Positions 1-12,283 are shown, numbered from the stretch's first letter. The stretch is DNA of 64,000 bases from Diospyros lotus (GCF_014633365.1 NC_068341.1:19698339-19762338), one strand, 5' to 3'. Made by a program: numbers and translations. Notes: generated by a model from the sequence alone, not told the origin.

Positions 1-1035
1 AAACTGGAAAAGTTGAAGAAAAATGGGATCCTCATGCGCCCTCACATGCCTTGGGAATGTGGGCCACACGCAGCCACTTCCCGACGCGTGTAACTCACGC
101 GTGGCCTACTAGATCAGACAGCTTCGCCTCGGTTTGGTTTTTCAGCCATAACTTCCTCATTTTAACTCTGATTCAAACCCTTGTTTGAACCTATGCGACC
201 CTCTCTTCCCCCTCTACAGGATTATCAAAAAAAAGGACATACCTTGCTTTTTTTTTTTTTCTGACTAATTTTGGCGAAATCCGACGAAGACCCACAACTC
301 CGGTGAGGCTCGTTCTCCCCCGCTTCTCTGCCGCTTTCTTCCCTTCTTCTTACAGAATTCCCTCTCCTCTCTCAAGAGTAGATCCCAACCTTAGAACCTC
401 TCAAAATTCAAACTCATTTGGAATGATTTGGAGTCAGCCCCATAGCCTTATTTATAGATTCTTTGAACCAATCACAAGGTGCCACTTGTCACAAGCTAAT
501 CCATGGACTCCAAAGACTCAAAGCTATAATTGAATGGATTTTAAAATCCAAAGCTAGAATGGATTTAATTTTTGAAATCCAAACTAATACCCCAAACTTC
601 TTTCAAATGACATTTTTGCCCTTATTTCAAGTTCTCAACTTTAATATTTTACCACATGAGCTCCTAATTTCATCCTTATTTCGTTTGGATAATTCTCTAA
701 TTATAATTACACCCTCAAACATCAAATTTATCGAGATACTTAAAATCTCAAAATTACTTGATATGTATGATTTCCCGAAAGCCCCTTACCATCATTCGGC
801 CTTTTTAGGCTACAACTTAGCTTAATCGAAAAACCGTCTCTGTTTTGATTTCTTTCAATGTCATAAATCTCTCTTCGAGACGCTCGTAAAAAATATACCT
901 TTGTCCTTAGGTATCTAAGCTCCAGGGCACTCCCTACAATTGATTCGGTCACTTGTTGCCATTTCAAGCATATTTTTTGGTATTTTAATCTCACTTAAAA
1001 TACATGGAAACTTCATGAAAATATGGGGTATTACA
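1..1035 (-). mobile_element. Gypsy-type LTR, minus strand, cut by the left edge of the window
   Basis: On the minus strand this starts at 1035 with TGTAATACCCC, the LTR start shared with other gypsy-type LTRs in this window. It carries a minus-strand TATA box (TATAAATA, 449-456). Further along is a segment resembling the 'caccggag' leader of the LTR at 13.3 kb. It continues beyond position 1, so neither its far end nor its TSD can be seen. Short ORFs here (303-533, 463-825) have no protein-like features. It sits inside the copia pol remnant that resumes at 1036. Lineage beyond Ty3/gypsy-type is inferred. Confidence 0.6.
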
Positions 1036-1073
1036 GTTATGGTTAGGTTGCAGGACTTGATAAATGTGAATCC

Positions 1074-2692
1074 TGTTGTTTTACTTTTGTATACTTAGTT
1101 TTGATGATAAAAAACAATATTTTATTTAATCCCTAAGTCATGAATCAAGGTTGTGGTTTTCAACATAAATCAATTTCAATATCAAATATTACTTTGTGAG
1201 AATGAAAACCAAATGAATTTCAAGTATCAAGATTTTAAAGTCATATTTTTCTAAGTCTGGAAGGTTAGCACCTTATAAGAAGACATATATGAAAATATTT
1301 TCTTTTTAGAAAACTATCTCCCGATATTTTGATATCTAATATCCATTGGTGATAAAATGATTTTTATTGAATTTTTCAATAAATAGAAGGTATGTATTTT
1401 GAGAGTAGTAAATTTGTTAAATCCCGAGTTTATACTAAAACCAAAATTCTATTTTCTTATGGTTATGGAATTTGATTTTTTGGATATTTTTATTGAATCC
1501 AAATAGGGGGTACTTTCTTATTTACATTTATGTATTAAAGTAAATGTCCTCATTTTGTTTAATTTATATTTTACCTTCCATTTACTTAAACTAAAGAAAT
1601 ATAAATATGTTGTAATGTTTTGTATCAATCAAGTGTTCTTTTACATGTTATCAGTTAAGTTTTTAGTTTTTCTAAGTGGATAGTCAACTATGTGTTGTGT
1701 TTCTGTTGACTATGCCTAAAAATAGTCGACTATGTTTGTATGTTCTGTCGACTATTGTGTTGACTTTGTTGACTATGTATGTATATGATGTTATAAATTT
1801 TCTTCATATTTTTTTATCTGTTGACTATGGGTACAGTTTTGTTGACTATGTCTTGTTTTGTTACTTGATTCTGTCGACTATCCATTATATTTTGTCGACT
1901 ATCTCTTTTCGCAGAAAGCTTCCAATGGCTAGTTTTTCAAATTCCAACAGTCACAAACCGCTAGTTTCGAGCAAAGCTTTTGTGATGCCTATTTATAAAA
2001 GTCATGGATGAACTTAAGGAGGTTAATGGATGGAAACGAGTTGATCTAGAGATTACAAATCAGTTTATTCGAGCTTTACAAGAGTCTGTGCTTTCATTAT
2101 TATATTTTTTTTATGCAAGGCTTCGTTCTATCATTGTAAATCTATTCTTAAGCCTAGTTTTTATTGTGAGAGAACTTGTAACTAAGAGTGTTAGCTCTTA
2201 GCTTCTCTCTTTCATTTGTATCACTTTTATTTTCCTAACTTGTTGTGCTACAAGACTTGCTCGTTGAAGCAAGGGGTGTAATATCTAGCTGGGTGCTAGA
2301 GGGCTTGCTTGTATAAGTAAGAGGTTGTAATTCCTAATCTTGGACTAGAGGATCTACTTGGTTTAAGTAGGGGGTTTTAGTGGATTGTTTTGAAAATCCT
2401 TAGTGAGGAGCTAAGGTAGTGGATTAGGCTTGGGTTAAGCTGAACCACTATATATCTTGGTGTTCTTGTGTGCTTGTGTTCTTTGATCTCCTTATCTTTC
2501 CAAGCATTCGTTTATTCCTCACTTGATTCACAAATTTATCTTTCTTGATTTACATTTGTCATTTTATATGCTTTACATTTTAAATCCTAAAACCTCAATT
2601 TGTATCAAAAAGTTCTTCAAGTTCAATTAAGTTTTTTAAATATCCAATTCACCCCTCTCTTGGTGGGTGCCATAACACTTCCCAGTCTAACA
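1074..2692 (+). mobile_element. Solo LTR (copia family with U3 dyad array), copy 1
   Basis: Begins TGTTGTTTTACTTTTG and ends near TCTAACA, dividing one copia pol reading frame. The flanks AATCC and AATC look like a decayed 5-bp TSD. Its first ~560 bp align closely with the solo LTR at 10086-12278, including the stretch ATCCCTAAGTCATGA. A TATA-like TATTTATAAAAG lies near 1989. Downstream is the 'gtagtggattaggcttgggttaagc' type R/U5 segment common to plant copia LTRs, then the AATTCACCCCTCTCTTGG terminus typical of these LTRs. About ten GTYRACTAT repeats lie in its U3 (separate entry). Confidence 0.75.
1678..1905 (+). repeat. Array of GTCGACTAT/GTTGACTAT dyads in LTR U3
   Basis: About ten irregularly spaced copies of GT(C/T)(A/G)ACTAT, many containing the palindrome GTCGAC, just upstream of the presumed TATA region of the LTR. 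The homologous LTR at 10 kb carries a different repeated dyad (TTCGAA) in the same place. The position fits enhancer-like U3 repeats, but function is inference. Confidence 0.7.
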
Positions 2693-5083
2693 ATCTGTAT
2701 CTATGGCAAATCTGCCAAAGTTAAGTTTAATAAGAAGGTTATACACTCCCCTAAGGCACCATTAGATTACATCCATTCAGACCTTTGGGGACTTGCTTAA
2801 ACCCTATCTCATGGAGGTTCTAGGTATTTTCTCTTTATTATTGATGATTTTTCAAGAATGGTATGGGTATATGTCTTAAAATCAAAGGATCATACATTTT
2901 GAGGCCTTTAAGACATGGAAGACTATGGTTGAAAACCAAAAGGGGAGAACCATTAAGACTATTAGGACTAACAATGGCTTAGAATTCTGTAATAAGGAAT
3001 TTTTCGCAATTATGTAATGAGAGTGGGATATTAAGACACCTAACTACCCCTAGAAACCCAAAGCAAAATGGTTTGGCTTAGAGAATGAATAAGACTCTAT
3101 TAGAAAGAGTAAGATGTATGCTATTCCATGCAAACCTACCTAAGATATTTTAGAGGGAAGCAATGTCAACTGCAGCATATGTGATTAATAGATCACCATC
3201 TACTGCTATTGAGTTTAAAAGCCCCTATGAAAAATGGATAGGTCACAAGACAAACCTAGATCACTTATGAGTATTTGGATGCTTAGCCTATGCTCATATA
3301 AAGTAAGGTAAGTTAGAACCTAGAGCAAAGACGTGTTTATTTATAGGTTATCCTACTAGGGTAAAGGATTACAAATTGTGGAACTTAGAGCTTGAAGGAC
3401 TAAGCTATTATAAGTAGGGATGTGACACTTGATGATGGGTCTACTATAAAGAAGGTTAAAATAAATGATCAACTGAACTTAGAAAGAAAGCCTAAGTTAA
3501 TAGATGTTAAGTTACAAGGAATAATACTCGAAGATAATTTAGATACTCCCCACAAACAAGAAACTGCTCATCAAGATGAGAGTGGGGATGAAAGTGATGG
3601 TGACTCAAATGCATATGACTAGCCAAACACCTAAAGATATAATGTGGCTAGGGATAGGCAAAAAAGGAGTTGTAAACCACCACTTAGATATGGATTTTTT
3701 GATCTTGTTTCTTATGCATTAACAAGTGCATCAAAGGTAGTAGAGGATGAACCATTGTCATTTGAAGAAGCAATAAAATCTAAAGAATCTCATAAGTAGA
3801 TAAAAGCCATAAAGTTAAAAATCAAGTTCTTGAGAAAGAATCAGACTTGGACACTAATTGAATGGGCTGTAAATAATCTCAAACCTAAGTATAAGGCTAG
3901 GTTGGTAGCTAAAGGGTTCACTTAAGTCTTAGGTATAGACTTTAATGAGGTATTCTCTCCAGTTGTGAGACACACCTTTATCAGAGTGTTACTTGCCATG
4001 ACATCACATCTAAACCTAAATTTGGAACATATGGATGTAACTAGAACATTCCTTCATGGTGATTTAGATGAATGGATCCTAATGGAGCAACCTAAAGGTT
4101 TTGAGTCTAGAGGAAAGGTGGAGCAAGTATGTTTACTTAGAAAATCTCTTTATGAACTTAAGCAATCCCCAAGACAATGGTATAAAAAGTTTGATATGGT
4201 TATGCTAAACCAAGGATATGCTAGGAGTTCCTATGATTATTGTGTATATTTCAAACATGTGTCAACTAGTATTTTAGCTTATCTACTCCTTTATGTGGAT
4301 GTATGGCAGATGCAAAGGCTATAAATGTACCCTGTGCTCAACATTTTAAGTTATCCTTAGATCAATCTTCTAAAGATGAGGAAAGTTGTAAGGAAATGAA
4401 GGACATACCTTTCTCCAATGTTGTGGGTAGCCTAATGTACAACATGGTGTGCACTAGACCTAATTTGGCTCGTGTAATGAGTGTTGTGAGTAGATTCATG
4501 GAAAATCTACGTAAGGTAGACTGAAATGCAGTCAAATGGGTGTTTAGATATATTAAGGGATCTAGTGACATGGTTTTGTCTTATAGTAAAGCTAAAGTAG
4601 GAGAAACAACAAATATTTCAAGTTATTCATATGTTTACTATGCAACAGATCTGGATAAAAAGAGATCCACAACAAGTTATGTGTTCAAGTTGTGGAACTC
4701 CATAGTCAATTGGAAAGCAAGCCTACAACATATGGTGGCTTTATCAACAACTAAGGTTGAATACATAATTGTTTCAGAGGCAATTAAGGAAGCCATGTGG
4801 CTAAAAGGATTGGCCGATGAGCTTATTGGGATACCAGTAGATGCCACTTTGATGTGTGATAATCAAAGTGCCATACACTTGTCTAAGAATCAAGCACACC
4901 ATGAAAGGACTAAACATATTGATGTTCATCACCATTTTATTAGGTAAATCTCAGATAAAAAAAGAGGTAAAACTGGTAAAGATTGTAGGTGATGAGAATG
5001 GGGTAGACATGTTCACTAAGGCAGTCCCTATAGCAAAGTTGAAACATTATTTGGAGCTACTTCAGGTAGTCCAAAATGCTTAA
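2693..5083 (+). pseudogene. Copia pol remnant: integrase, reverse transcriptase, RNase H
   Basis: Readable pieces in order are the end of the gag-pre-integrase motif (CIYGKSAKVKF at about 2698), the integrase core (HSDLWG near 2775, then an ERVRCML-like stretch near 3105), the RT start (about 3900) with MDVTRTFLHGDLDEWI near 4030, and RNase H (about 4600-4950) with the CDNQSAIHLSKNQAHHERTK motif. The RT catalytic YVDD is cut: the frame reads YVD at about 4290 and then jumps to a sequence near the end of RT, so the rest of the palm domain is deleted. Numerous TAA/TAG codons replace glutamine and lysine codons. It cannot make an active protein. Confidence 0.85.
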
Positions 5084-5162
5084 GCAGAAGAGCAAGTCGG
5101 TTTTGAATAGGGCAGATATCTATTCTTAATGAAGACTAACCTTATGCAAGTGGTGGAGATTT

Positions 5163-5848
5163 TGTTAAGTTTGCCTAAGTTTTGTCCTACAGAAGAAATC
5201 AAGCCTATTGAAGTTTGGTTATCTCAATGTAGTTAGATGTTTGTAACGGTAACTACCAATTAATAGTAACTACCTGCTTGTATGGTTATTTCTTATAATA
5301 CCCGCCTCTGTACTCTATAAATAGATGGTCAGGATTGAGTCTTTTAATTCAGTATCGTTCTATCATTGTAATCATGTACTGTGAAAGAGAAAAGTCTAGC
5401 CTATAGCCTTTGTAATCTTCAAGAGATAGCTTGATCAAGAGTTGTGTGTGTTGTGTATCGATTGTGATTCAAGATAGTGGAAGCCATAGCCCTCAGTTTT
5501 AGTCTAGATGCAGGGTTACCTATCCATAGGTGATATGAACCAGGATAAAATCCTTGGCCTGTTGATGTGTGTGTATTGTTCTATTCTTTCCTATTTTCTT
5601 ATTCTTTTGTGTGTGTGTGTGAGAGAGAGATTTGTGTGTTCTTGAGGGATTAAGTGAGTCTGAGGCATGCTCGGGTTTCAACAAGTCGTTTGAGCAGAAC
5701 TACTATAAATCGCTTGTGTCATTTTTGTATTTATCATTCATTTCCTCAATCTTTTTAAGCATAATTCTATACTTTTCATCTTATTGCACTAACACCCAAT
5801 TCACCCCCCCTCTTGGGTGTGTGGTGTCATTATTTACACAAACTAACA
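5163..5848 (+). mobile_element. 3' LTR of the plus-strand copia remnant
   Basis: Starts TGTTAAGTTTGCC directly after a purine-rich tract (GTGGTGGAGATT) that follows the RNase H frame, and ends near CTAACA after the AATTCACCCCCCCTCTTGGG terminus. It has a TATA box (TATAAATA, 5316-5323) and a (TG)n-(AG)n tract at 5610-5630. The start is well placed. The end could be about 10 bp earlier (TTTACA). Confidence 0.65.
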
Positions 5849-5919
5849 AAAAAGATGACCAATTTAAAAGATTAATGAGCTGAATAAGAATTTTTGTGTG
5901 TTTATTGATTGAGCTTGTA

Positions 5920-5939
5920 TACACACACACACACACACA
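5920..5939. repeat. (AC)n microsatellite
   Basis: About nine to ten AC units in the terminal repeat remnant of the minus-strand copia element. It is likely length-variable. Confidence 0.9.
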
Positions 5940-6289
5940 TGTGATAGAGATAACAAGGCCTTGAAAGTGGGAAGCTAACAATATCTACAACAACAAAATA
6001 GTGTAATAGTTATCTAAAAGATGGAAATTCAAGGACATATTCAAAACATATTTAGGTAACTTTATATGAAGGATCTATTGAGGAGGAGGAAAGATTTGTG
6101 CTAGTATGCCCCCGCAAGATTGGGGTTCCACAATGAACACCAATCTTGTAGCATTATCGGAGAAAAGGCTGGTGAGGCAGAGGCTTCATGAAATAATCCA
6201 CAAGTTAATCAGTAACATGAACATAGACACACGAAGCATGGTCTTGATGACCTAATCATGGACAAAATAGAAATCAATAGCAATATGTT

Positions 6290-7300
6290 TCATCCGGGAA
6301 TGAAAAACAGGATTAACACACAAGTGGCTCCCATATTATCATAGTAAATGATAGGAGTGTTGATGGAGACATGAAGTTTGGTGAGGAGATTTTGTATCCA
6401 ATTCGACTTAGTAGTAGAAAAAGCAACAGAGTGATACCCTACTCTAGTAAAGGATCGGGCAACCAAAGTTTGCTTCTTGGAGCTCCAACTGATGGGAGTG
6501 GCACCCAAAAAGACAAGATAGGTAGAATTAGAAGTTCGATCATTTATATCACCAGCCCAATTGACATCCAAGAAAGCATGTAGATGAAGGGAAGGTGATA
6601 TGTGAAGGAGGATCCCATCGGTGATGGTGCCTTTGAGGTAGCAAAGAACTCATTTCATAGCAGACCAGTGAGACACAGTTGGCTGGTGCATAAATTGAGA
6701 CAACTTATCTACAACAAAGGAGATGTCTAGACGAGTTAAGGAGAGATATTGCATGGCTCCAAGGGTGGGATTAATAGAAGAACTACCATCTCGTAGCTGC
6801 AATGCATTAGTAGAGCTCATAAGTGTGGAGATAGCAGAAAGAAGGCTTCAACACCAAGGAAATAGTGGAGGGAACCAAGATTTTTGAGTGAGAACCATTG
6901 ACCAAAAGTGGCAATGAACTAATCAATTAGAGAGTCGAACTTGCTTATGACAAGAATGTCATCAACATAAACAAGCAAAAATAGTGTAAGGGAACAATGA
7001 TGATAAATAGTGAGTCATCTAAAAGGGAGTTGATGAAGCCAAGGGAAATAAGAAAACCCATGAACTCAATAAACCATGTACATGGAGCTTGGCAAAGGTC
7101 ATACAATGCCTTATTAAGTTTGAAGATATGTGAGGGGTGGCGCTTGTCAACAAAGCCCCGTGGTTGTTAGATGTAGACATCATCAGTGAGGGACCCTTAA
7201 AGAAAAGCATTATTGACATCAAGTTGGTAGATGGACCACTAATGGTGGACGACAAGGATGAGAAAGAAGAAAATTTTCGTTGGGCACACAACTAAGCTAA
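6290..7300 (-). pseudogene. Copia RNase H and reverse transcriptase remnant
   Basis: The minus-strand frame 6290-6571 reads the copia RNase H signature: an ANWAGD-like start, YLVFLGATPISWSSKKQ, then a decayed TEAEYR region. RT lies to the right, with LVYVDDILV encoded around 6952-6978 and the QPRGF / ALYGLCQAP motifs around 7080-7180 in shifting frames. The catalytic YVDD is intact, but the reading frame is broken on both sides. This is a domain remnant of the surrounding element. Confidence 0.8.
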
Positions 7301-8008
7301 ATGTATCATGAAAATCAATGCTGGGACATTGTTGGAAGCCCTTAGCAACAAGGCGAGCTTTTTAACAAGCAAGAGAACCATTAGGTTGTCGATTTTCCTA
7401 TAAATCCACTTACAACTAACAACATTTTGTGAGGGGTGAGAGGGAATAAGAGACTAGGTATTATTTTTTACAATGGCATCAAATTCCTCACACATGGCTT
7501 GAGGCCAATGAGAGGCTTTTTGGGCTTCGAGAAAAGAAGTTAGCTCCAATTGCTCTAGAGGAATGGTAGTGGACAGACAATACTTATTATGTTTAACAAT
7601 TTTGTTTTTTAATCGAGTATGAATAGGATGACTGGGAAGAATAAAAGGTAGAGGTGAGAGGGGAGGACTAATTGGATCACTTGATGGTGATGGAAAGGAA
7701 CAGGACGCAAGAGTAGCAGGAACCGAGGAAGGGGCAGGTGGGGTGGCAATGTTACGAACAAAAACCTAGTAGTGTGGTGGAGAATCAAGAAGTGCCCATT
7801 AAGGGACAAAGAAGTTGTTAAAGGAGATTATGGGTTTAGAAGGATCCTGGAAAGGAAATAACTATTCGATAAAAACAACATGTTGGGCGACAAAGACTCA
7901 ATTGGTTTTTGGGTTAAGACAATGATAGGTATTGTGCTCAGTGGAATAGCCAACGAAAACACATGGATGAGAACAAGGTTGAAGTTTGTTGGTGTTGTAA
8001 GGGCAGAG

Positions 8009-8626
8009 CTAAGGATAACATAAACAACCAAAGACACGTAGCTTTAGATAATTCGAGGATTTCTGAAAGAGAGCTTGAAAGGAATATCGATTATGAAGAA
8101 CTAGAGTAGGGAGGGAATTAATGAGATATGTATCAATTTGAAATGCAACAGACCAATGAGTGAGAGGGAAAGAAGCATGCTGAAGTAAGGTTAACCTAGT
8201 TTCGACAATGTGACAATATCGTCGTTCAATAGTACCAACCAACTCAGGGGTGTGAGGAGGGGATTTTAAGTGTTGAATGCCATGTTGTGTAAGGGTTGAT
8301 GTGAGACCCTGATATTCCCTACCTCCATCTGAATAGAAAGTAGTGATTTTGTAATCGAAAAAAATTTCAACTACTATTTTAAACCTTTCAAATATGGAGG
8401 TGGCATCATATTTATGTTTCGTTAGATAAAGCCATGAATACTTGGTGAAATAATCCCCAAACACAACATAATAGCAAAAATGATTAAAAGATTCAATTGG
8501 TGGAGGGCCCCAAACATCAGTATATATAATTTGTAAAGGGTTGTCACAAAAGATTGATGAAAATCCAAATGGAAGTTTATGACTCTTATTGTAGAGACAA
8601 GAGTTGCAATGACTAAGATTGGACAC
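8009..8626 (-). pseudogene. Copia integrase core remnant (205-codon open stretch)
   Basis: The longest open stretch of the minus-strand copia element. It holds the second half of the HHCC zinc finger (CNSCLYNKSHKLPF), then the rve core with TDVWGP, YYVVFGDYFTKYSW, FYSDGGREY and an ERRYCHIVETRLTLL region, and ends in the LRVFGCLCYP motif. These are the usual landmarks of plant copia integrase. It is open only because this part has escaped stops. There is no start context for an independent gene. Confidence 0.85.
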
Positions 8627-9131
8627 TAAACAAGGTAAAAATGCATTAAAGATAAGAGTTTTCAGAGTTCTAAGATAGGGATGACCAAGGCGAAGATATC
8701 ACTGATTCATAGACGACTTTGGCGTGGTGTGGAATGCATAGACACCTTTATTGTTGCTAGGAAAGGAACAGGATGGCCACTCATATAACACTCCTTATTC
8801 TATCCTCAAGTAAGTGATCTCCCTATTTTCAGATCCTTCACAACAAAATAATCAAGAAAGAACTCAATGGAAGTGTTATTTTGATGACAGAAATGGGAAA
8901 CAAATAACAAGTTTTCGGTAATTTTAGGTGCACATAAAATATTGTCAAGTCGAAAAGTGGATTTTGGGGTGACAAGATTAGTAGAGCCAATATGAGTTAT
9001 AGGAACTGGGTTATCCTCACCGATAATGATATCATCATTACCTCCATATTTTGAGTGTACGGATAGATTCTAGAAGTCTGAGGTGATATGGTGAGATGTG
9101 CCAGAATCAACCATCTAGCTGTGGTTGCTGT

Positions 9132-9763
9132 TGTAATATCCCAAGAGCCCAGAGAAAGGTAATATATATTGAGAATAAGTAAGGAAGGAAACAACACTAG
9201 CTGGATATCTTTTAGCCTAAATATAGGCAAAGAACTCTCGGGTTAAGCGTGCTTGAATTGGGGAAGTTTAAGGATGGGTGACCCCTGGGAAGTTCGCATA
9301 AGCCCATCAGGGTAAGTTGTTCTGGTCCTTCCTACCGCTCGATGCGAGATGTTACATGTGATATCAGAACCGACCCTTAGAGAAGGCAGTTCGATGAGGG
9401 CAGTGAGTGGTGCTGAGGCTCAAGGTCCTATACAAGTAGTGGCTTATGGCAGACTTCTAGGATGGTATCCTCCAAAGGGGAGAAGATGTGGGACCAGTTG
9501 TAAGGTCGCATGATAAGGACGTCATGTGCTCAAGGGAGGGAGAATGTAATACCCCAAGAGCCTAGAGAAGGGTAGTATATATCAGGGATAAGAAAGGAAA
9601 CAACACCACTGGATACCTTTTGGGCTGAATGTAGGCAAAGAACTCCCGAGTAAACTTGCTTGAGCTAGGGAAGCTTAAGGATGGGTGACCCTTGGGAAGT
9701 TCGCGTAAGCCCATCAGAGTAAGTTGTTTCGATCCTTCCTATCGCTCGATGTAGGATGTTACA
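9132..9763 (+). mobile_element. Cassandra TRIM element, copy A (complete)
   Basis: Two similar LTRs (9132-9356 and 9545-9763), each starting TGTAATA and ending GTTACA, enclose a 188-bp internal region with no coding capacity. The internal region begins with a degenerate initiator-Met tRNA primer site (TGATATCAGAAC, about 9359) and ends in a purine tract (CAAGGGAGGGAGAA). Each LTR contains a 5S-rRNA-like segment, with TTAAGCGTGCTTGA followed by GGATGGGTGACC and CTGGGAAGTTC (9243-9293 in the first LTR). This is the hallmark of Cassandra elements, which carry a Pol III promoter in the LTR. The flanks GCTGT and GTTGT are a one-mismatch TSD. Confidence 0.88.
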
Positions 9764-10085
9764 GTTGTTACTTCTAGGATTATTCTACGTGAAGTTGGCT
9801 TGTGGCGTTGAGAATGGATATGGGAGAGATCTGCAAGTTTTAGCATTGTGACCAGGTATGTCACACAGTTGACACACAACGCATGGTTGATTATTGTTGT
9901 AGTAGGGACACCAATACTAATTGTTGGATGATTGAGTGCCTAAATTGGAAAAATGGCTCTTGTTGTGATAAGGTTTGTTATTGACATTCCCCTGGTTTGG
10001 AGGTTTATTCCCATACTAAGAATGCATACCGCTATTATTATTCCAATGGGGCTGCTTGCCTTTGATGTTGTTGCTACGTTGATTA
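9764..10085 (-). pseudogene. Copia gag zinc-knuckle remnant
   Basis: On the minus strand around 9824-9880 a CCHC-type knuckle (CQLCDIPGHNAKTC) is readable, followed rightward by glycine/asparagine-rich gag sequence. It joins the gag-pre-integrase part beyond the Cassandra insertion on its left, and the remaining gag (12284-12900) beyond the solo LTR on its right. Confidence 0.75.
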
Positions 10086-12278
10086 TGATGTTGCACCTTT
10101 TTGTATATTAGTTTTGAAGATGACAAATATCTATTAGCTTAATCCCTAAGTCATGAGTCAAGATTATGATTTTCAACATATATCAATTTCAATATCAAGT
10201 ATTATTTTGTTCAAATGAAACCAAGTTAAGTTCATTCTTATACATATGGAGATTTGCAAAAACAAGTATTATGATTTAAAAGAATCTCCTAAAGTGATTT
10301 CCAAAATTAGCCTTGAAATCGTTAGTCAACATAAAGCAAAAAATTGTTCTAAGGCAAAAGACCAACTAGAACATGTTTTTGAAAATGTTTTCTTTTTGGA
10401 AAACTATCTCCTGGTATTTTGATATCCAATATCCCTTGGTATTAAAACGATTTTTAATGAATTTTTTATTAAATAGAAAGTATATATTTTGGAAGTGGTA
10501 ATATTGTTAAATCTTGAGTTTGTACTAAAACCAAAATTCTACTTTCTTATTGTTATGGATTTTAATTTTTTGGATATTTTTATTAAATCCAAATAGGGGG
10601 TACTTTCTTATTTACATTTATGTATTAAATTAAATAGAAGGTAAAATATAAATAAAAAAATGTGGACATTTACTTGCTATGGATTGTGCTTTCAAGTAAA
10701 TCCTTCTGAAAATCTATCATGTTTTTATGCATGTTTCAAAACCCCTTCTAAAAAGGTTTCAATGTTTTTGTGCATGTTATTTTGAAACATCTTTGTAATT
10801 CATATGTTTTGAAATAAGGTTTAGGATTATGTTTCGAAACCTGTATGCTATGTTTCGAAACCTGTATGCTATGTTTCGAAACCTGTATGCTATGTTTCGA
10901 AACCTCCATTCTATGTTTCGAAACCTCTGACATTTCTCTTAGCAGATCATTTAAAAAATTGAGATGCATGTGTACTGCAATTTTTTTTTCACCAAAATCA
11001 TTTGTTTAATGTTTTCTTCATACTCTATAAATTCAAATTCAAATTTGAAATAGAGATCATTATTATATGTTAGTGGGGAATAGATTATGTCTCCCACTCA
11101 ATGTTGTCTCTAAGTGCAAGTATAGCTAGAAAGGCTGTATGTTTCGAAACCTTAGTGTAAATTTGTGATGATTCAAAACCTGTATGCTATGTTTTGAAAC
11201 CTTCTTTTTTGTCTTGTCTCTAACGACTATAAACGACTAGATTTCTATCTCTTGATATAAATAGTAGGTGTTTGAAGACAAGAACAAGTTAGAACAAGAG
11301 AGCACACACTAGAGACACATACACAAGCACAAGTGGTGATCAAAACGTTTATTCCAGCTTTCAAAGAAGATCTTTTACAAATCCTAATCTCGTGCATTGC
11401 AAGTGTGAAAGGAGAAGCAAGTGCAAACAACGAGTCTCATCAATTCAACTCTCCTCACCTCAAGCTAAGAGATTTGTCCAACCATTGGTAAGATCTTCAT
11501 TGCTATAAAGTCATTGGGCTTTAAAGATAAAATTTTATTTATCTTGTTGATTGTTGCAAGGTTTGAGTTGAACCTAAAACTCACTTGTTGTAAGGTTTGA
11601 GTTAAACCCGTAAAAACTCATTGTACAAGGTTTTGGGAGTGAACTATGGTAAAACCCTTGTTGTGGTTGATCACCAGTAAAAGTGATTGGGATTGAAAAA
11701 TTATTCAAGTGGGTAAGCTTAAAGGTAGTGGACTGGACGGGGTGTCGAACCACTATATATCTTGTGTGCACCAAATTTATTATTTTGCTTGCTTGTTATT
11801 CATTGCTCTAGCTTTCAAAAGAATTGTTTTCAAAAGCTAAAACAAGTTTTCTTTGAAGCACAAGAATTGTCATCAAAGTCTAAAACATATTTTCCTTAAG
11901 CATAAGCTTTTTCATATACATAAGTATCTATCTTTGATCTCAAACTCCTTTGGTATACTCTTACTTATGTAAATCATCTTTGCCAAAGATCATTATTTTG
12001 AAATATAAGCCAAAAGATTTCAAATCAAGCAAAGCAGAAAAGTATATTTCGAAACATACAATATATATTTCGAAACTAGCAAAATAGTGAGGTATATTTC
12101 TAAACATATATAGTAGGTTTCGAAACCTACTTAACAGAAAGGTTTATTTCGAAACATATACCCTATATTTCAAAACATAGTATTCTGCCATCAACCATTG
12201 TTTTAATTATCGAAAAAATTATACAAAACCCAATTCACCCCGCCTCTTGGGATATATTTTCCATCATTAGGACCAACA
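10086..12278 (+). mobile_element. Solo LTR (copia family with U3 dyad array), copy 2
   Basis: This 2.19-kb unit interrupts the gag region of the minus-strand copia element. It ends CCAACA and is flanked on both sides by GATTA (10081-10085 and 12279-12283). With that TSD the LTR starts TGATGTTGCACC; a start at TGTTGC three bases later is possible but has no matching TSD. The first ~560 bp match the LTR at 1074-2692. It has TATAAATAG near 11257, an R/U5-like segment ('ggtagtggactggacgg') and an AATTCACCCCGCCTCTTGGG terminus. No internal region follows, so it is a solo LTR left by LTR-LTR recombination. Confidence 0.82.
10828..10930. repeat. 21-bp tandem repeat with TTCGAA dyad in LTR U3
   Basis: Five copies of a 21-bp unit (core GTTTCGAAACCTGTATGCTAT) with GTTTCGAAAC starting at 10831, 10852, 10873, 10894 and 10915, an exact 21-bp period. 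Single GTTTCGAAAC-like copies recur near 11140, 11172 and 12048-12180. The core is a perfect 10-bp palindrome. A minus-strand ORF across it (repeated QVSKHSI) is only a product of the repeat. Confidence 0.92.
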
Positions 12279-12283
12279 GATTA

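Larger units (their letters stand above)
1036..5848 (+). mobile_element. Decayed Ty1/copia element, plus strand, with 3' LTR, split by a solo LTR
   Basis: Integrase, reverse transcriptase and RNase H fragments follow in copia order at 1036-1073 and 2693-5080, then a purine-rich tract and a 3' LTR (5163-5848). The stretch 1036-1073 encodes the first half of the gag-pre-integrase Cys motif (KCESC), and the reading resumes at 2693 with the IYGK half, which shows that 1074-2692 was inserted. Many in-frame stops and frameshifts make it non-functional. The 5' part is missing or displaced by the gypsy LTR to the left. Confidence 0.8.

Noticed and set aside
9237..9300. A true 5S rRNA gene
   Set aside because: Only the 3' half of the 5S promoter region is similar, and it sits in paired LTRs of a TRIM element.
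10828..10930. CRISPR-like array of short palindromic repeats
   Set aside because: The 21-bp units are directly adjacent with no unique spacers, inside a plant LTR.
10748..10969. Repetitive protein with QVSKHSI units
   Set aside because: Translation of the 21-bp LTR repeat.
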